The notes below the pieces were generated by a model. That model was not told the DNA's origin. It saw nothing but the letters and a program-made list of their open reading frames with translations, and made no database searches. Shown piece after piece: positions 24,729 to 33,373 of a stretch of DNA of 64,000 bases. The stretch is from Tenacibaculum caenipelagi (GTDB lineage: Bacteria > Bacteroidota > Bacteroidia > Flavobacteriales > Flavobacteriaceae), in the NCBI RefSeq assembly GCF_004363005.1, contig NZ_SNYH01000004.1:340724-404723 (forward strand), read 5' to 3'. Numbering within the stretch: the stretch's first letter is position 1; each line of letters begins with the position of its first letter. The translations under genes and the position numbers were made by a program.

Positions 24729-26057
24729 ATGTTTAATAATTTAAGCGAAAAGTTAGATAAAGCGTTACATACGCTGAAAGGACACGGAAAAATTACCGAA
24801 GTTAACGTTGCGGAGACTTTAAAAGAAGTTCGTAGAGCTTTGTTAGATGCCGATGTTAACTTTAAAATTGCGAAAGAGTTTACCAAAACTGTACAAAAGA
24901 AAGCCTTAGGACAAGACGTATTAACTACGTTAAATCCTGGTCAATTAATGGTAAAACTTGTTAAAGACGAGTTAACCGAGTTAATGGGTGGTGATACAGT
25001 AGGTATTAACTTAGGAGGTTCTCCTACCGTTATTTTAATGTCTGGTTTACAAGGTTCGGGTAAAACAACCTTCTCTGGTAAATTGGCTAACTACCTTAAA
25101 ACTAAAAAATCAAAACAGGTTTTATTAGTTGGATGTGATGTATATCGTCCTGCAGCAATTAATCAGCTACGTGTAGTTGGAGAACAAATTGGTGTAGAAG
25201 TATATGCAGAAGAAGGAAATCAAAATCCTGTTGAAATTTCTCAAAATGCTATTAAACATGCAAAAGCAAACGGTAAGAATGTGGTAATTATCGATACCGC
25301 TGGTCGTTTAGCTGTTGATGAAGAAATGATGACAGAGATTTCTAACATCCACAAAGCTGTAAGCCCACAAGAAACATTGTTTGTAGTTGACTCTATGACA
25401 GGGCAGGATGCAGTAAACACAGCTAAAGCCTTTAACGATGTACTGAATTTTGACGGAGTTGTATTAACCAAGTTAGATGGTGATACTCGTGGTGGAGCTG
25501 CTTTATCGATTAAATCGGTAGTAGATAAACCTATTAAATTTATCGGTACGGGTGAAAAAATGGATGCTATTGATGTATTCCACCCTAGTCGTATGGCTGA
25601 TCGTATTTTAGGAATGGGAGACGTTGTTTCGTTAGTAGAGCGTGCCCAAGAACAATACGATGAAGAAGAAGCTAGAAAATTACAAAAGAAAATTGCTAAA
25701 AATCAATTTGGTTTTGATGACTTCTTAAGTCAGATTCAACAAATCAAAAAGATGGGTAGCATGAAAGATTTAGTAGGAATGATTCCTGGAGCCGGAAAAG
25801 CTTTAAAAGATGTCGATATTGATGACGATGCCTTTAAAGGAATTGAGGCTATTATACACTCTATGACACCAGATGAAAGAAGCACGCCTACTATAATTAA
25901 TGCGAGTCGTAAAAAAAGAATTGCAAAAGGTTCTGGTACTTCGGTACAAGAAGTAAACCAGCTAATGAAGCAATTCGACCAAATGAGCAAAATGATGAAG
26001 ATGATGCAAGGTGGTGGCGGAAGAAAAATGATGCAAATGATGAAAGGCATGAGATAA
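24729..26057 (+). CDS. ffh: signal recognition particle GTPase
   Basis: The SRP54 homologue, 442 residues, which targets nascent inner-membrane proteins to FtsY. It has an N domain (1-90), a G domain with GLQGSGKTTFSGKLA (about 105-120), DTAGR and TKLDGD motifs, and a Met-rich M domain at the end (repeated MM pairs from about residue 415) that binds signal peptides and the SRP RNA. Length is normal. It is followed by a clear terminator. Confidence 0.97.
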   Translation: MFNNLSEKLDKALHTLKGHGKITEVNVAETLKEVRRALLDADVNFKIAKEFTKTVQKKALGQDVLTTLNPGQLMVKLVKDELTELMGGDTVGINLGGSPTVILMSGLQGSGKTTFSGKLANYLKTKKSKQVLLVGCDVYRPAAINQLRVVGEQIGVEVYAEEGNQNPVEISQNAIKHAKANGKNVVIIDTAGRLAVDEEMMTEISNIHKAVSPQETLFVVDSMTGQDAVNTAKAFNDVLNFDGVVLTKLDGDTRGGAALSIKSVVDKPIKFIGTGEKMDAIDVFHPSRMADRILGMGDVVSLVERAQEQYDEEEARKLQKKIAKNQFGFDDFLSQIQQIKKMGSMKDLVGMIPGAGKALKDVDIDDDAFKGIEAIIHSMTPDERSTPTIINASRKKRIAKGSGTSVQEVNQLMKQFDQMSKMMKMMQGGGGRKMMQMMKGMR

Positions 26058-26061
26058 TATT

Positions 26062-26096
26062 AAAAAGAGAGAAGCTTTGTCGGCTTCTCTTTTTTC
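26062..26096 (+). terminator. rho-independent terminator after ffh
   Basis: Stem AGAGAGAAGC / GCTTCTCTTT with a 7-nt loop, followed by TTTTCTTTT. Confidence 0.85.
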
Positions 26097-26105
26097 TTTT
26101 TAAAT

Positions 26106-26142
26106 ACACAACAACACACTAAATAACACACAACAACACACT
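26106..26142 (+). repeat. G-free CA-rich direct repeat before folD
   Basis: Two copies of ACACAACAACACACT (26106-26120 and 26128-26142) separated by seven bases, immediately upstream of the folD start at 26147. The block contains no G, so the mRNA leader should be unstructured. Confidence 0.5.
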
Positions 26143-26146
26143 TAAA

Positions 26147-27031
26147 ATGATTTTACTAGACGGTAAAAAAACATCAGCAGACATTAAAGAAGAAATAGCT
26201 TTAGAAGTAGCAGCATTAAAAGCGAATGATAAAAAGGTACCGCATTTAGCTGCCGTTATTGTTGGTAATGACGGAGCAAGTTTAACCTACGTTAACGCTA
26301 AAGTTAAAGCTTGCGAACGCGTTGGATTTGAATCTACTTTAGTTCGCCTTCCTAAAGAAACTACTGAAGAAGAATTATTAAACGAAATTGCTATTTTAAA
26401 TATCGATAATGACATTGACGGGTTTATCGTGCAACTACCACTACCCGATCATATTAATGAACAAAAGGTTTTAATGGCTGTAAACCCAGATAAAGATGTA
26501 GATGGTTTTCACCCAATGAACGTTGGTAAAATGACATTAAACCTACCTACGTTTATCTCGGCTACTCCTTTTGGTATTTTAGAATTATTAGATCGTTATA
26601 ATATTGAAACTTCTGGTAAAGATGTCGTTGTAATTGGTCGTAGCCATATTGTAGGAAGCCCGATGAGTATTTTATTATCTCAAAAAAGGAAAGTAGGAAA
26701 CGCTACCGTTACCTTAACACATAGTAGAACTAAAAACTTAAAAGAAATTACCAAAAGAGCCGATATTATTGTAGCTGCTATTGGTATTCCTGAGTTTTTA
26801 AAAGGGGACATGGTAAAAGAAGATGTCGTAATTATTGATGTTGGAATTACTCGTGTGGCTGATCCTTCAAAAAAGCAAGGTTTTAGACTAGTAGGTGATG
26901 TCGCTTTTAATGAAGTGGCAGAAAAAGCATCGCACATTACTCCTGTTCCTGGAGGTGTGGGACCAATGACCATTGCAATGCTGCTAAAAAACACCCTTTT
27001 AGCTTGTGAACGAAGACAAGAAAAAGCTTAG
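26147..27031 (+). CDS. folD: methylenetetrahydrofolate dehydrogenase/cyclohydrolase
   Basis: A bifunctional one-carbon enzyme of 294 residues. [11 protein letters not shown] near 45-55 includes the catalytic Lys region, [10 protein letters not shown] is the classic substrate motif, [12 protein letters not shown] is the nucleotide-binding part, and [14 protein letters not shown] closes the protein. Length is normal. The following terminator marks the edge of the second accessory array. Confidence 0.96.
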   Translation: MILLDGKKTSADIKEEIALEVAALKANDKKVPHLAAVIVGNDGASLTYVNAKVKACERVGFESTLVRLPKETTEEELLNEIAILNIDNDIDGFIVQLPLPDHINEQKVLMAVNPDKDVDGFHPMNVGKMTLNLPTFISATPFGILELLDRYNIETSGKDVVVIGRSHIVGSPMSILLSQKRKVGNATVTLTHSRTKNLKEITKRADIIVAAIGIPEFLKGDMVKEDVVIIDVGITRVADPSKKQGFRLVGDVAFNEVAEKASHITPVPGGVGPMTIAMLLKNTLLACERRQEKA

Positions 27032-27053
27032 TATAACAACTCACATATAATAA

Positions 27054-27077
27054 AAAGACTGCTTAAAAGCAGTCTTT
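27054..27077 (+). terminator. rho-independent terminator after folD
   Basis: Stem AAAGACTGCTT / AAGCAGTCTTT with an AA loop followed by a T run. Confidence 0.85.
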
Positions 27078-27150
27078 TTTTATGGATAATATTAAAACCT
27101 TCTTGAATTACAGATTTTCTTTTATATCTTGCTAATAAAAATTTAAAAAG

Positions 27151-27224
27151 GTACGTTTATACCTCCCTATTTGGTTGTATAAAAGAACAAAAAGTGCTTA
27201 TATAAACAAGTTGTACACAATACT
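27151..27224 (+). repeat. array-head element (shared with 7685-7710)
   Basis: GTACGTTTATACC at its left can pair with TATATAAAC at its right, enclosing about 35 bp. The last 26 bases (27199-27224, TATATAAACAAGTTGTACAC then AATACT) are 22/26 identical to the start of the first array (7685-7710, minus strand). GTTGTACACAATACT (27210-27224) is also the near-exact complement of AGTACTGTGTACAAC at 30526-30540, so it marks the left end of the helicase unit. Confidence 0.6.
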
Positions 27225-27235
27225 GAACCAACTTT

Positions 27236-30200
27236 ATGATAAACATTAAACTTCCCGAATTAAAGAAAATATATTGGCAGAAAGTTGGGACAAAAAATAT
27301 TTCCAAACAACTATTAGAACCAAGTTCAAAATTGGAATACAACTTTGTTTCTTCTCATAGAAGCTATACTCTAATTGAAAATAGTGGAATTCAATATTGT
27401 TTGTGTAACAATCCAGACACAATGCCTGACGGTTTTGATTACGTTCTACTAACTAATAAAAAGGCAACCGAAGAAAGATTAGAAAACAATGAGATAAAAT
27501 TCAAAAAATGGATTAAACATCCTAAAATCAAAGAATTTACTACTGATGAAATAATTGAATCTTGGAAAGGAAATTTTTCTTTTGTTGAAGAAGACTTACA
27601 AGAAGGAATAAACGGTTTGAGAGAACCACAAATTGCAGCCTTATATTCAATTTTAAGTCACTTAAAAATTTCAGATGAAATAGGTACAGTTGTTATGCCA
27701 ACAGGAACAGGTAAAACTGAAACTATGCTTACCACTCTGATAGCCAATAGATGCGAAAAGATAATTATAACAGTTCCTTCTGATGCATTAAGAACTCAAA
27801 TTTTCAACAAATTTTATACTTTAGGATTACTTAAAAAATTTGGAATTGTAAATGAAAAAGCCCTAAATCCAAGAGTTGGAATTTTACAGCAAAATTTTAC
27901 AGAATCAGAAGAACTATTGGAGTTTATTAACGAATGTAACGTTGTTGTTACTACAATGAGTATTCTCTCAAAAAACTCAAATGAACTACTTTCATTACTA
28001 TCAGAAAATTTTTCTCATTTATTTATAGATGAAGCACACCATTCCGAAGCTCGTTCTTGGAATAGAGTAAGACTTTTTTTCAATGAATCTAAAATTTTAC
28101 AATTTACAGCGACACCATTCCGAAACGATAGAAAAAGAGTTGACGGTAAAATAATATTTAACTTTTCTCTCAAAAAAGCTCAAGAACAAGGATATTTCAA
28201 ACCAATTAATTTTCTTCCAATCAGAGAATATGACTTTAAAAAAGGAGATAAAATAATCGCAGATAAAGCGGTTGAGAAATTAAGAGAAGATATTGCTTCA
28301 GGTTACAATCATATTTTAATGGCTCGGTGCGAAAACAAAAGCAGAGCAAAAGAAATATTTGAAATTTATGAAGAGTTTGAGGATTTAAACCCTGTTATGG
28401 TTCATTCGTCAATTGCGAACAAAAAAGAAATTTTAGAGTCTATTGTCAATTGCGAACATAAAATTATTGTTGCAGTAGATATGTTAGGAGAAGGTTTTGA
28501 TTTACCGCAACTCAAAATAGCAGCATTTCACGATATTAGAAAGAGTTTACCAATCACACTTCAATTTGCTGGTAGATTTACAAGAACATCTCACGATGAC
28601 GAACTGGGCAACGCCACTTTTATTGCCAATTTAGCGGATTCAAACGTTGAGAATGAGTTAAGTGAACTTTATGCACAAGATTCAGACTGGAATTCGCTAT
28701 TATCAACATTGAGCTCTGATGAAATTGAAGAACAAATAGATTTTAATGAATTCATAGATGGCTTCCAGTATTTAGAAAGTTCAAAAATCCCGTTTCAAAA
28801 TATACGGTTTGCATTAAGCACAGTAGTTTATAAAAACAACTTTGATAAAGATGACCCAAATATTAATGTCGATGAAACCTATAATCTAAAGAAATTTAAA
28901 AAAGGAATCAAAGGATATGATGATTTGGAATATAAGTTTTCCGACTACAATGAATCCGCTAAAACATTGGTCTTGATTACCGCAGGAAAAAGCGAGGTTG
29001 AATGGGTAAACTATAAAGAAGTTTTTGGTTTAAATTGGCAATTAACAGTTCTCTACTATGATACAGATAGTAATCTTTTATTTATTCACAGTTCAGATAA
29101 ATCAAGTCTATATAAAGATTTAGCTAATGCGGTTTTGTATGATAAAGCCATAATGATTAATCAATTAAATGTATTCAAAAGTTTTTATGATATAAAGAGG
29201 GTTTCACTTCAAAACGTTGGGTTAAAGGAATTTTTAAATAGAAAAATTCGATTTACAATGAGAGTTGGAACAGATATAGAAGAAGCTTTGTCAATCGCAG
29301 AACAACAAAGAGGACAAAAAGCGTTCGTTTTTGGTTCAGGTTACGATGAAGGAGATAAAATAACTTTGGGCTGTTCGTACAAAGGTCGCATTTGGAGTTA
29401 TTTAAGAAATGATTTAAGAGGTTTCATTAAATGGTGTAATAAACTTGGTCAAAAACTAATCGATGAAACAATTGACCCAAACCAAGTTTTAAAAGAAACT
29501 TTGATTCCTCAAATTGTAAGTGAGATCCCAAAAATTTACCCAACTCATATTGATTGGGATGACAATTTTTACGACAACTCTGAATCAAGAGTTTCCTTTG
29601 TTATCGAAAACCAAGAATTCAGTTTAACATATTGTTCAATTGAACTACTGAACGCAAATGCAAATGGAGAAATAACCTTTGAAATTAATACACCAACAAA
29701 TTCTATTAAATTTAAAAAAGAGCTATTTGAAGAAACAATTGGAGAAAATCAAGTAGCAAATTTTAGAATTGTAAAAACCTCTGTCAATAATGGAGAAATA
29801 ATAATTGGTACTAAAAAGTTAGACCTAACCGAGTATTTAAACGCTTATCCTCCAATAGTTTGGTTTGCCGATGGTTCAAGATTAGAAGGCAATGAATATG
29901 TCGAATTAAAACAAATAATTTTACCATACCCAACAGAGAACCTAATTGCTTGGGATTGGTCTAATGTTGATTTAAGTAAAGAAGCACAAGGAGTAGTTCC
30001 TTTACGAACAGATTCAATACAATATGTTACAATTCAAAAGCTTATTGCAGAAGACTATGACATAGTTTATGATGATGACTATTCAGGAGAAATTGCAGAT
30101 GTAATAGCTATCAAAGAATTTGATAAAAGAATTGATATTCAGTTCTATCATCTAAAATTTGCAAAAGACGGTAACGTAAACACAAGGATAGATAACTTTT

Positions 30201-30523
30201 ATGAAGTTTGTGGTCAAGCACAAAAATCCATTCATTGGAAACATAAAAAAGGAACAGAGTTTTTTGAACATTTACTAAAAAGAAAAACCAAAGTCAGAAC
30301 AGGAAACGAAAGAAGTAGAATTGAAAAAGGAACTACGGAGGATTTGGAAAGACTATTGACTATTGCCAAAAATAAAAAACCAATGAACTTTGAGGTTTTT
30401 ATCGTTCAACCAAGTTTATCCAAACAGAATGTATCGGAAAACATTATGACGTTACTCGGAGTAACTGAAAACTACCTTAAAGAAGTCGGGAATATAGATT
30501 TAAAAGTAATAGTGAACGAGTAA
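27236..30523 (+). CDS. large DEAD/DEAH helicase with possible nuclease-like C-terminus
   Basis: A 1095-residue SF2 helicase. Walker A MPTGTGKTET is near residue 155, DEAH near 266, TATPFRND near 292 and motif VI QFAGRFTRT near 443. The middle (about 500-900) is not recognised. Near residues 940-1015, IADVIAIKEF and IDIQFYHLKF are spaced like a PD-(D/E)xK-type core with an H-x-K variant, but no firm nuclease call is possible. It stands alone in its own unit. Such single-gene helicase-nuclease proteins are common in defence islands, so an anti-phage role is a fair inference. Confidence 0.8.
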   Translation: MINIKLPELKKIYWQKVGTKNISKQLLEPSSKLEYNFVSSHRSYTLIENSGIQYCLCNNPDTMPDGFDYVLLTNKKATEERLENNEIKFKKWIKHPKIKEFTTDEIIESWKGNFSFVEEDLQEGINGLREPQIAALYSILSHLKISDEIGTVVMPTGTGKTETMLTTLIANRCEKIIITVPSDALRTQIFNKFYTLGLLKKFGIVNEKALNPRVGILQQNFTESEELLEFINECNVVVTTMSILSKNSNELLSLLSENFSHLFIDEAHHSEARSWNRVRLFFNESKILQFTATPFRNDRKRVDGKIIFNFSLKKAQEQGYFKPINFLPIREYDFKKGDKIIADKAVEKLREDIASGYNHILMARCENKSRAKEIFEIYEEFEDLNPVMVHSSIANKKEILESIVNCEHKIIVAVDMLGEGFDLPQLKIAAFHDIRKSLPITLQFAGRFTRTSHDDELGNATFIANLADSNVENELSELYAQDSDWNSLLSTLSSDEIEEQIDFNEFIDGFQYLESSKIPFQNIRFALSTVVYKNNFDKDDPNINVDETYNLKKFKKGIKGYDDLEYKFSDYNESAKTLVLITAGKSEVEWVNYKEVFGLNWQLTVLYYDTDSNLLFIHSSDKSSLYKDLANAVLYDKAIMINQLNVFKSFYDIKRVSLQNVGLKEFLNRKIRFTMRVGTDIEEALSIAEQQRGQKAFVFGSGYDEGDKITLGCSYKGRIWSYLRNDLRGFIKWCNKLGQKLIDETIDPNQVLKETLIPQIVSEIPKIYPTHIDWDDNFYDNSESRVSFVIENQEFSLTYCSIELLNANANGEITFEINTPTNSIKFKKELFEETIGENQVANFRIVKTSVNNGEIIIGTKKLDLTEYLNAYPPIVWFADGSRLEGNEYVELKQIILPYPTENLIAWDWSNVDLSKEAQGVVPLRTDSIQYVTIQKLIAEDYDIVYDDDYSGEIADVIAIKEFDKRIDIQFYHLKFAKDGNVNTRIDNFYEVCGQAQKSIHWKHKKGTEFFEHLLKRKTKVRTGNERSRIEKGTTEDLERLLTIAKNKKPMNFEVFIVQPSLSKQNVSENIMTLLGVTENYLKEVGNIDLKVIVNE

Positions 30524-30525
30524 AA

Positions 30526-30672
30526 AGTACTGTGTACAACAACGTATATAAAAAATAGCGGTTTAATCGCTTAATCAAAAGAAAATGAATAAATTAAAGG
30601 TCATTGTAAAACTGAAAAATTAGCGTGTAAAATCCGCTACTTTTCATATACAGAGCCGTTGTACAACATATG
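30526..30672 (+). repeat. palindromic inter-cassette element E8
   Basis: Left AGTACTGTGTACAACAACG then TATATAAAAAATAGCGG, right CCGCTACTTTTCATATAC then AGAGCCGTTGTACAACATAT. The inner arms GTATAT-AAAATAGCGG and CCGCTACTTTTCATATAC are near-perfect inverted repeats, with a shared TTTAATCGC / GCGTGTAAAATC layer inside. It is highly similar to E10 (33224-33356), and E1 has the same arms. Confidence 0.75.
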
Positions 30673-30691
30673 ACTGACCGAGAATAATTCA

Positions 30692-31669
30692 ATGATAGAA
30701 ACACAAATTTCGATTTTAATAAACAGAAAATCAGATGCGGAACTGATTAAGAATTGTATTATTGAAAGTAAAATCCAGTTTCCAATTTATATTTGTGAAT
30801 ACGAAAAAGACTTCGCTATTAATTTTACAAGTGACTACGAGGAATGGGAATTAGATTCCAAAATACTTAATTGCTTTCCTGAATATGAATTTACCAAAAA
30901 CATTGAAAAAGGTCGAAAAGAAATAAGATTGCAGATTTCACGAAATCAATCTGAATTTGGTTCTTATGGTTGGGTAGAAAATCCAACAAACGAGACCAAA
31001 TATCTGATAAAGAAATCAAAAGACAAGTTACAAAAATTCAATCCGAGAGTAACGGTATTATTCGAAGATAAGGAACAAGATTATTACGTGAATATTGTTA
31101 ACGGAATTAATAAAGGTTCTGGAGAAAAAGGCTTTTTACTTCTTAACGAATTTAAAAACCAAGTTGAGGATAGTGAAGTTTTAAAAGATAAACTTTACAA
31201 AACACCAATTGAAGCGTTCCATTTTGGGGTTTCAAAAATGGAGAGTATAGTAGATAATGACTTTCAAGAATATTTAAAAGAGAAAAAGAAAGCGAAAAGA
31301 AAACGAGAAAGAATCCCACGAAAAACAGTCCGAAACTTTATAAATTCCTGCAACAAAAAAGATTTGGAAGGAATTTTAAAAGACCTTGATAAAAATGTTG
31401 TTTTTGAAAAAAATATTAAAAGGAAAACTGAATGTGAATTTAATGGGATTGAAGAATTTAAAAAATATATCAAATCTGAAAATGAAGACTTGTGCAATTT
31501 AGAATTTAAAATAAGGTCATCTTGGACTATCAATTTACCATCAAGCATAACAATCGGTGTAAAATACTTCCCGGATTTGAATAAAAAAGATAATATGACA
31601 TTAATTTATAGACAATATTCATTTGAATTTAAAGACGAAAAAATAATAAGAATAACTGAAGAAAAATAA
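30692..31669 (+). CDS. hypothetical protein with C-terminal NTF2/SnoaL-like domain
   Basis: A 325-residue protein. The first two thirds are not recognised. A basic linker (about residues 190-213, rich in KKKAKRKRER) leads into a domain of about 110 residues whose start (VRNFINSCNKKDLEGILKDL) and later strands fit an NTF2/SnoaL-like cone fold. No signal peptide or membrane segments. It is the only gene in the unit between elements E8 and E9. Its role is unknown. Confidence 0.6.
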   Translation: MIETQISILINRKSDAELIKNCIIESKIQFPIYICEYEKDFAINFTSDYEEWELDSKILNCFPEYEFTKNIEKGRKEIRLQISRNQSEFGSYGWVENPTNETKYLIKKSKDKLQKFNPRVTVLFEDKEQDYYVNIVNGINKGSGEKGFLLLNEFKNQVEDSEVLKDKLYKTPIEAFHFGVSKMESIVDNDFQEYLKEKKKAKRKRERIPRKTVRNFINSCNKKDLEGILKDLDKNVVFEKNIKRKTECEFNGIEEFKKYIKSENEDLCNLEFKIRSSWTINLPSSITIGVKYFPDLNKKDNMTLIYRQYSFEFKDEKIIRITEEK

Positions 31670-31813
31670 ATACGTTGCACAACAACGTGTATAGTTCATT
31701 GCTTCTGAAATTCCTAATCGGAATTTCCTCGCAAATGTACTATCTTGGTTTCTTAATCGGAAAATCCTCGTGGATTTTCACGCAACGAAACCATACACAA
31801 AACCGTTACCCAC
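31670..31813 (+). repeat. palindromic inter-cassette element E9
   Basis: Left ATACGTTGCACAACAACG then TGTATAG, right CATACACAAAACCGTTACCCAC. GTGTAT and ATACAC form the arms with TTCATTGC / GCAACGAA inside, and the centre carries two copies of a TAATCGGAA-type hairpin (CCTAATCGG around 31713, CTTAATCGG around 31753). The outermost ends GCACAAC and GTTACCC are not complementary to each other, but each pairs with the far end of its own unit. Confidence 0.7.
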
Positions 31814-31922
31814 AAGCTGAAAACCAGCCGCACATTTTAGCACTTTCGGTTTTTTCCGACACGCAAATCCAACGCTATAAAAACCAAAAGAGCTAAAATT
31901 TTCCCAACGCTCGACAACTATG

Positions 31923-31944
31923 TATTTAAGTATTTGCTTAAATA
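31923..31944. promoter_or_regulatory. probable ArsR-family operator
   Basis: A perfect palindrome TATTTAAG-TATTTG-CTTAAATA overlapping the -33 element of the following promoter. Its 8-bp arms and AT-rich centre resemble ArsR/SmtB operators. Autoregulation by the product of the next gene is inferred. Confidence 0.6.
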
Positions 31945-31963
31945 AGAAATAAACGTAAATTTG
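31934..31963 (+). promoter_or_regulatory. promoter of the mercury-type module
   Basis: TTG at 31934-31936, a 19-bp spacer, then TAAATTTG at 31956-31963. The geometry is the same as the thr promoter. The arsR ATG is 4 nt after the -7 element, so the mRNA should be leaderless or nearly so. Confidence 0.65.
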
Positions 31964-31967
31964 TTTT

Positions 31968-32342
31968 ATGGAAAATAATTCTTGCATAAGACAACAAGCG
32001 GATATTGAACAAATAAACCGTTGCAAAGACATAGTTTCGGAATTAAACGAATCGTTCGACTATTTGGCAAATGGACTTTCATTAGTCGGAAATAGCGTTC
32101 GACTGAAAATACTTTACTTACTATTTGAGGAAAAAAGACTTTGTGTTTGTGATTTGAGCGACATTCTCGGAATGAACGTTCCAGCTATTTCTCAACATTT
32201 AAGGAAAATGAAAGACCGAAATCTATTAGAAACAGAAAGAGATGCTCAAACGATTTTTTACTCACTTACGGCTGAATACGAAAAATTACTAAATCCGTTT
32301 TTTGAGATACTTGATAAAAACAAAATTTTAGAAACGATATGA
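31968..32342 (+). CDS. ArsR-family metal-responsive repressor
   Basis: A 124-residue winged-helix repressor. The DNA-recognition helix region reads MNVPAISQHLRKMKDRNLL, and the preceding helix carries RLCVCDLSD, a CxC metal site as in arsenic/mercury-type ArsR sensors. N-terminal Cys residues (NSCIRQ and NRCKD) could complete the site. It is first in a three-gene operon with merTP and a GDCCVxC protein, overlapping merTP by 4 bp. The palindrome at 31923-31944 is its likely operator. Confidence 0.85.
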   Translation: MENNSCIRQQADIEQINRCKDIVSELNESFDYLANGLSLVGNSVRLKILYLLFEEKRLCVCDLSDILGMNVPAISQHLRKMKDRNLLETERDAQTIFYSLTAEYEKLLNPFFEILDKNKILETI

Positions 32343-32938
32343 AAAGTGAAAATAAATTAATTGGTGCAGGTTTGTTAACTGCAATTACAGCTTCCTTATG
32401 TTGTATTACACCAGTTTTGGCTCTAATCGCAGGAACAAGCGGAATTGCTTCTACATTTTCTTGGATTGAACCTTTTAGACCTTATTTAATCGGACTGACA
32501 ATTTTAGTTCTTGGTTTAGCTTGGTATCAAAAACTAAAACCTCAAAAAGAAATTGACTGCGAATGTGAGACGGACGAAAAACCAAAATTTATTCAAACAA
32601 AAAAGTTTTTAGGAATAGTCACTGTATTTGCAGTTGTAATGTTGGCTTTTCCATACTATTCAGGAGTTTTTTATCCAAATACAAACAAACAAATAATCGT
32701 AGTTGACAAATCAGACATTAAAACGACTGAATTTAAAATAAGCGGAATGACTTGTGCGAGTTGCGAAGAACACGTAAATCACGAAGTAAATAAGCTCAAC
32801 GGAATTGTAAACTCAAAGGCGTCTTACGAAAATGGAAATGCAATCGTTGAATTTGACAAAACCAAAACCAACGAAACAGAAATCGAGAATGCAATTAACT
32901 CAACAGGTTATAAAGTAACCGATAAAAAAGAAAACTAA
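32339..32938 (+). CDS. merTP: mercuric transport protein MerTP (MerT-MerP fusion)
   Basis: A 199-residue membrane protein. The N-terminal MerT-like part has a CC pair in the first helix (TASLCCITPVLALIAGTSG) and further membrane segments (about 43-60 and 92-112). An extracytoplasmic HMA domain (about residues 130-195) carries GMTCASCEEHV. These thiols would pass Hg(II) inwards, normally to mercuric reductase MerA, which is not found in this window. A second metal cannot be excluded. It overlaps the next gene start by 1 bp. Confidence 0.85.
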   Translation: MKSENKLIGAGLLTAITASLCCITPVLALIAGTSGIASTFSWIEPFRPYLIGLTILVLGLAWYQKLKPQKEIDCECETDEKPKFIQTKKFLGIVTVFAVVMLAFPYYSGVFYPNTNKQIIVVDKSDIKTTEFKISGMTCASCEEHVNHEVNKLNGIVNSKASYENGNAIVEFDKTKTNETEIENAINSTGYKVTDKKEN

Positions 32939-33144
32939 TGGAAGTCCAATTAAAATCAGAAATCACTTGTCCTAATTGCGGATATAAAAAAGTAGAAGAT
33001 ATGCCAACAAACGCTTGTCAATTTTTCTACGAATGCGAGAATTGTAAAACGGTTTTGAAACCAAAAGAAGGAGATTGCTGTGTTTATTGCTCATACGGAA
33101 CAGTTGCTTGTCCACCAATTCAAGAAAATAAAAGCTGTTGTTAA
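32938..33144 (+). CDS. GDCCVxC domain protein of a mercury module
   Basis: A 68-residue Cys-rich protein: CPNCG near the N-terminus, CENCKT, then GDCCVYCSYG (the GDCCVxC signature) and a terminal SCC. Proteins of this family are regularly found next to merTP and are thought to bind or shuttle thiophilic metals. It is last in the ArsR-MerTP operon. The start codon overlaps the merTP stop. Confidence 0.85.
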   Translation: MEVQLKSEITCPNCGYKKVEDMPTNACQFFYECENCKTVLKPKEGDCCVYCSYGTVACPPIQENKSCC

Positions 33145-33223
33145 AAAGCCAACGCTAAAAGCCATACACATTTGCAATTCGCACCAGCCAACGCTGAAAA
33201 CCAAGCTGAACGGAATAAAGCCA

Positions 33224-33356
33224 GTGGGTAACAACGTATATAAAAATAGCGGTTTAAGTGCTAAATCGAAATGAATTACATAAATTTAAGGTCAGTGTTT
33301 AACTGAAAAGTTTGTGCTTAAAATCCGCTACTTTTCATATACAAGACCATTATAAC
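33224..33356 (+). repeat. palindromic inter-cassette element E10
   Basis: Left GTGGGTAACAACGTATATAA then AAATAGCGGTTTAAGTGC, right GTGCTTAAAATCCGCTAC then TTTTCATATACAAGACC. The arms GTATATAAAAATAGCGG and CCGCTACTTTTCATATAC pair almost perfectly, extended by GGTTTAAGTGC / GTGCTTAAAATCC. It is nearly identical to E8. Its left end GTGGGTAAC is the exact complement of GTTACCCAC at 31805-31813. Confidence 0.75.
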
Positions 33357-33373
33357 ATATAAACCAAAATCTG

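Noticed and set aside
33145-33223. A second small Cys-free gene after the GDCCVxC protein
   Set aside because: The frame overlaps the start of element E10 and repeats of GCCAACGCT-type sequence. It has no conserved features and probably belongs to the end of the unit.
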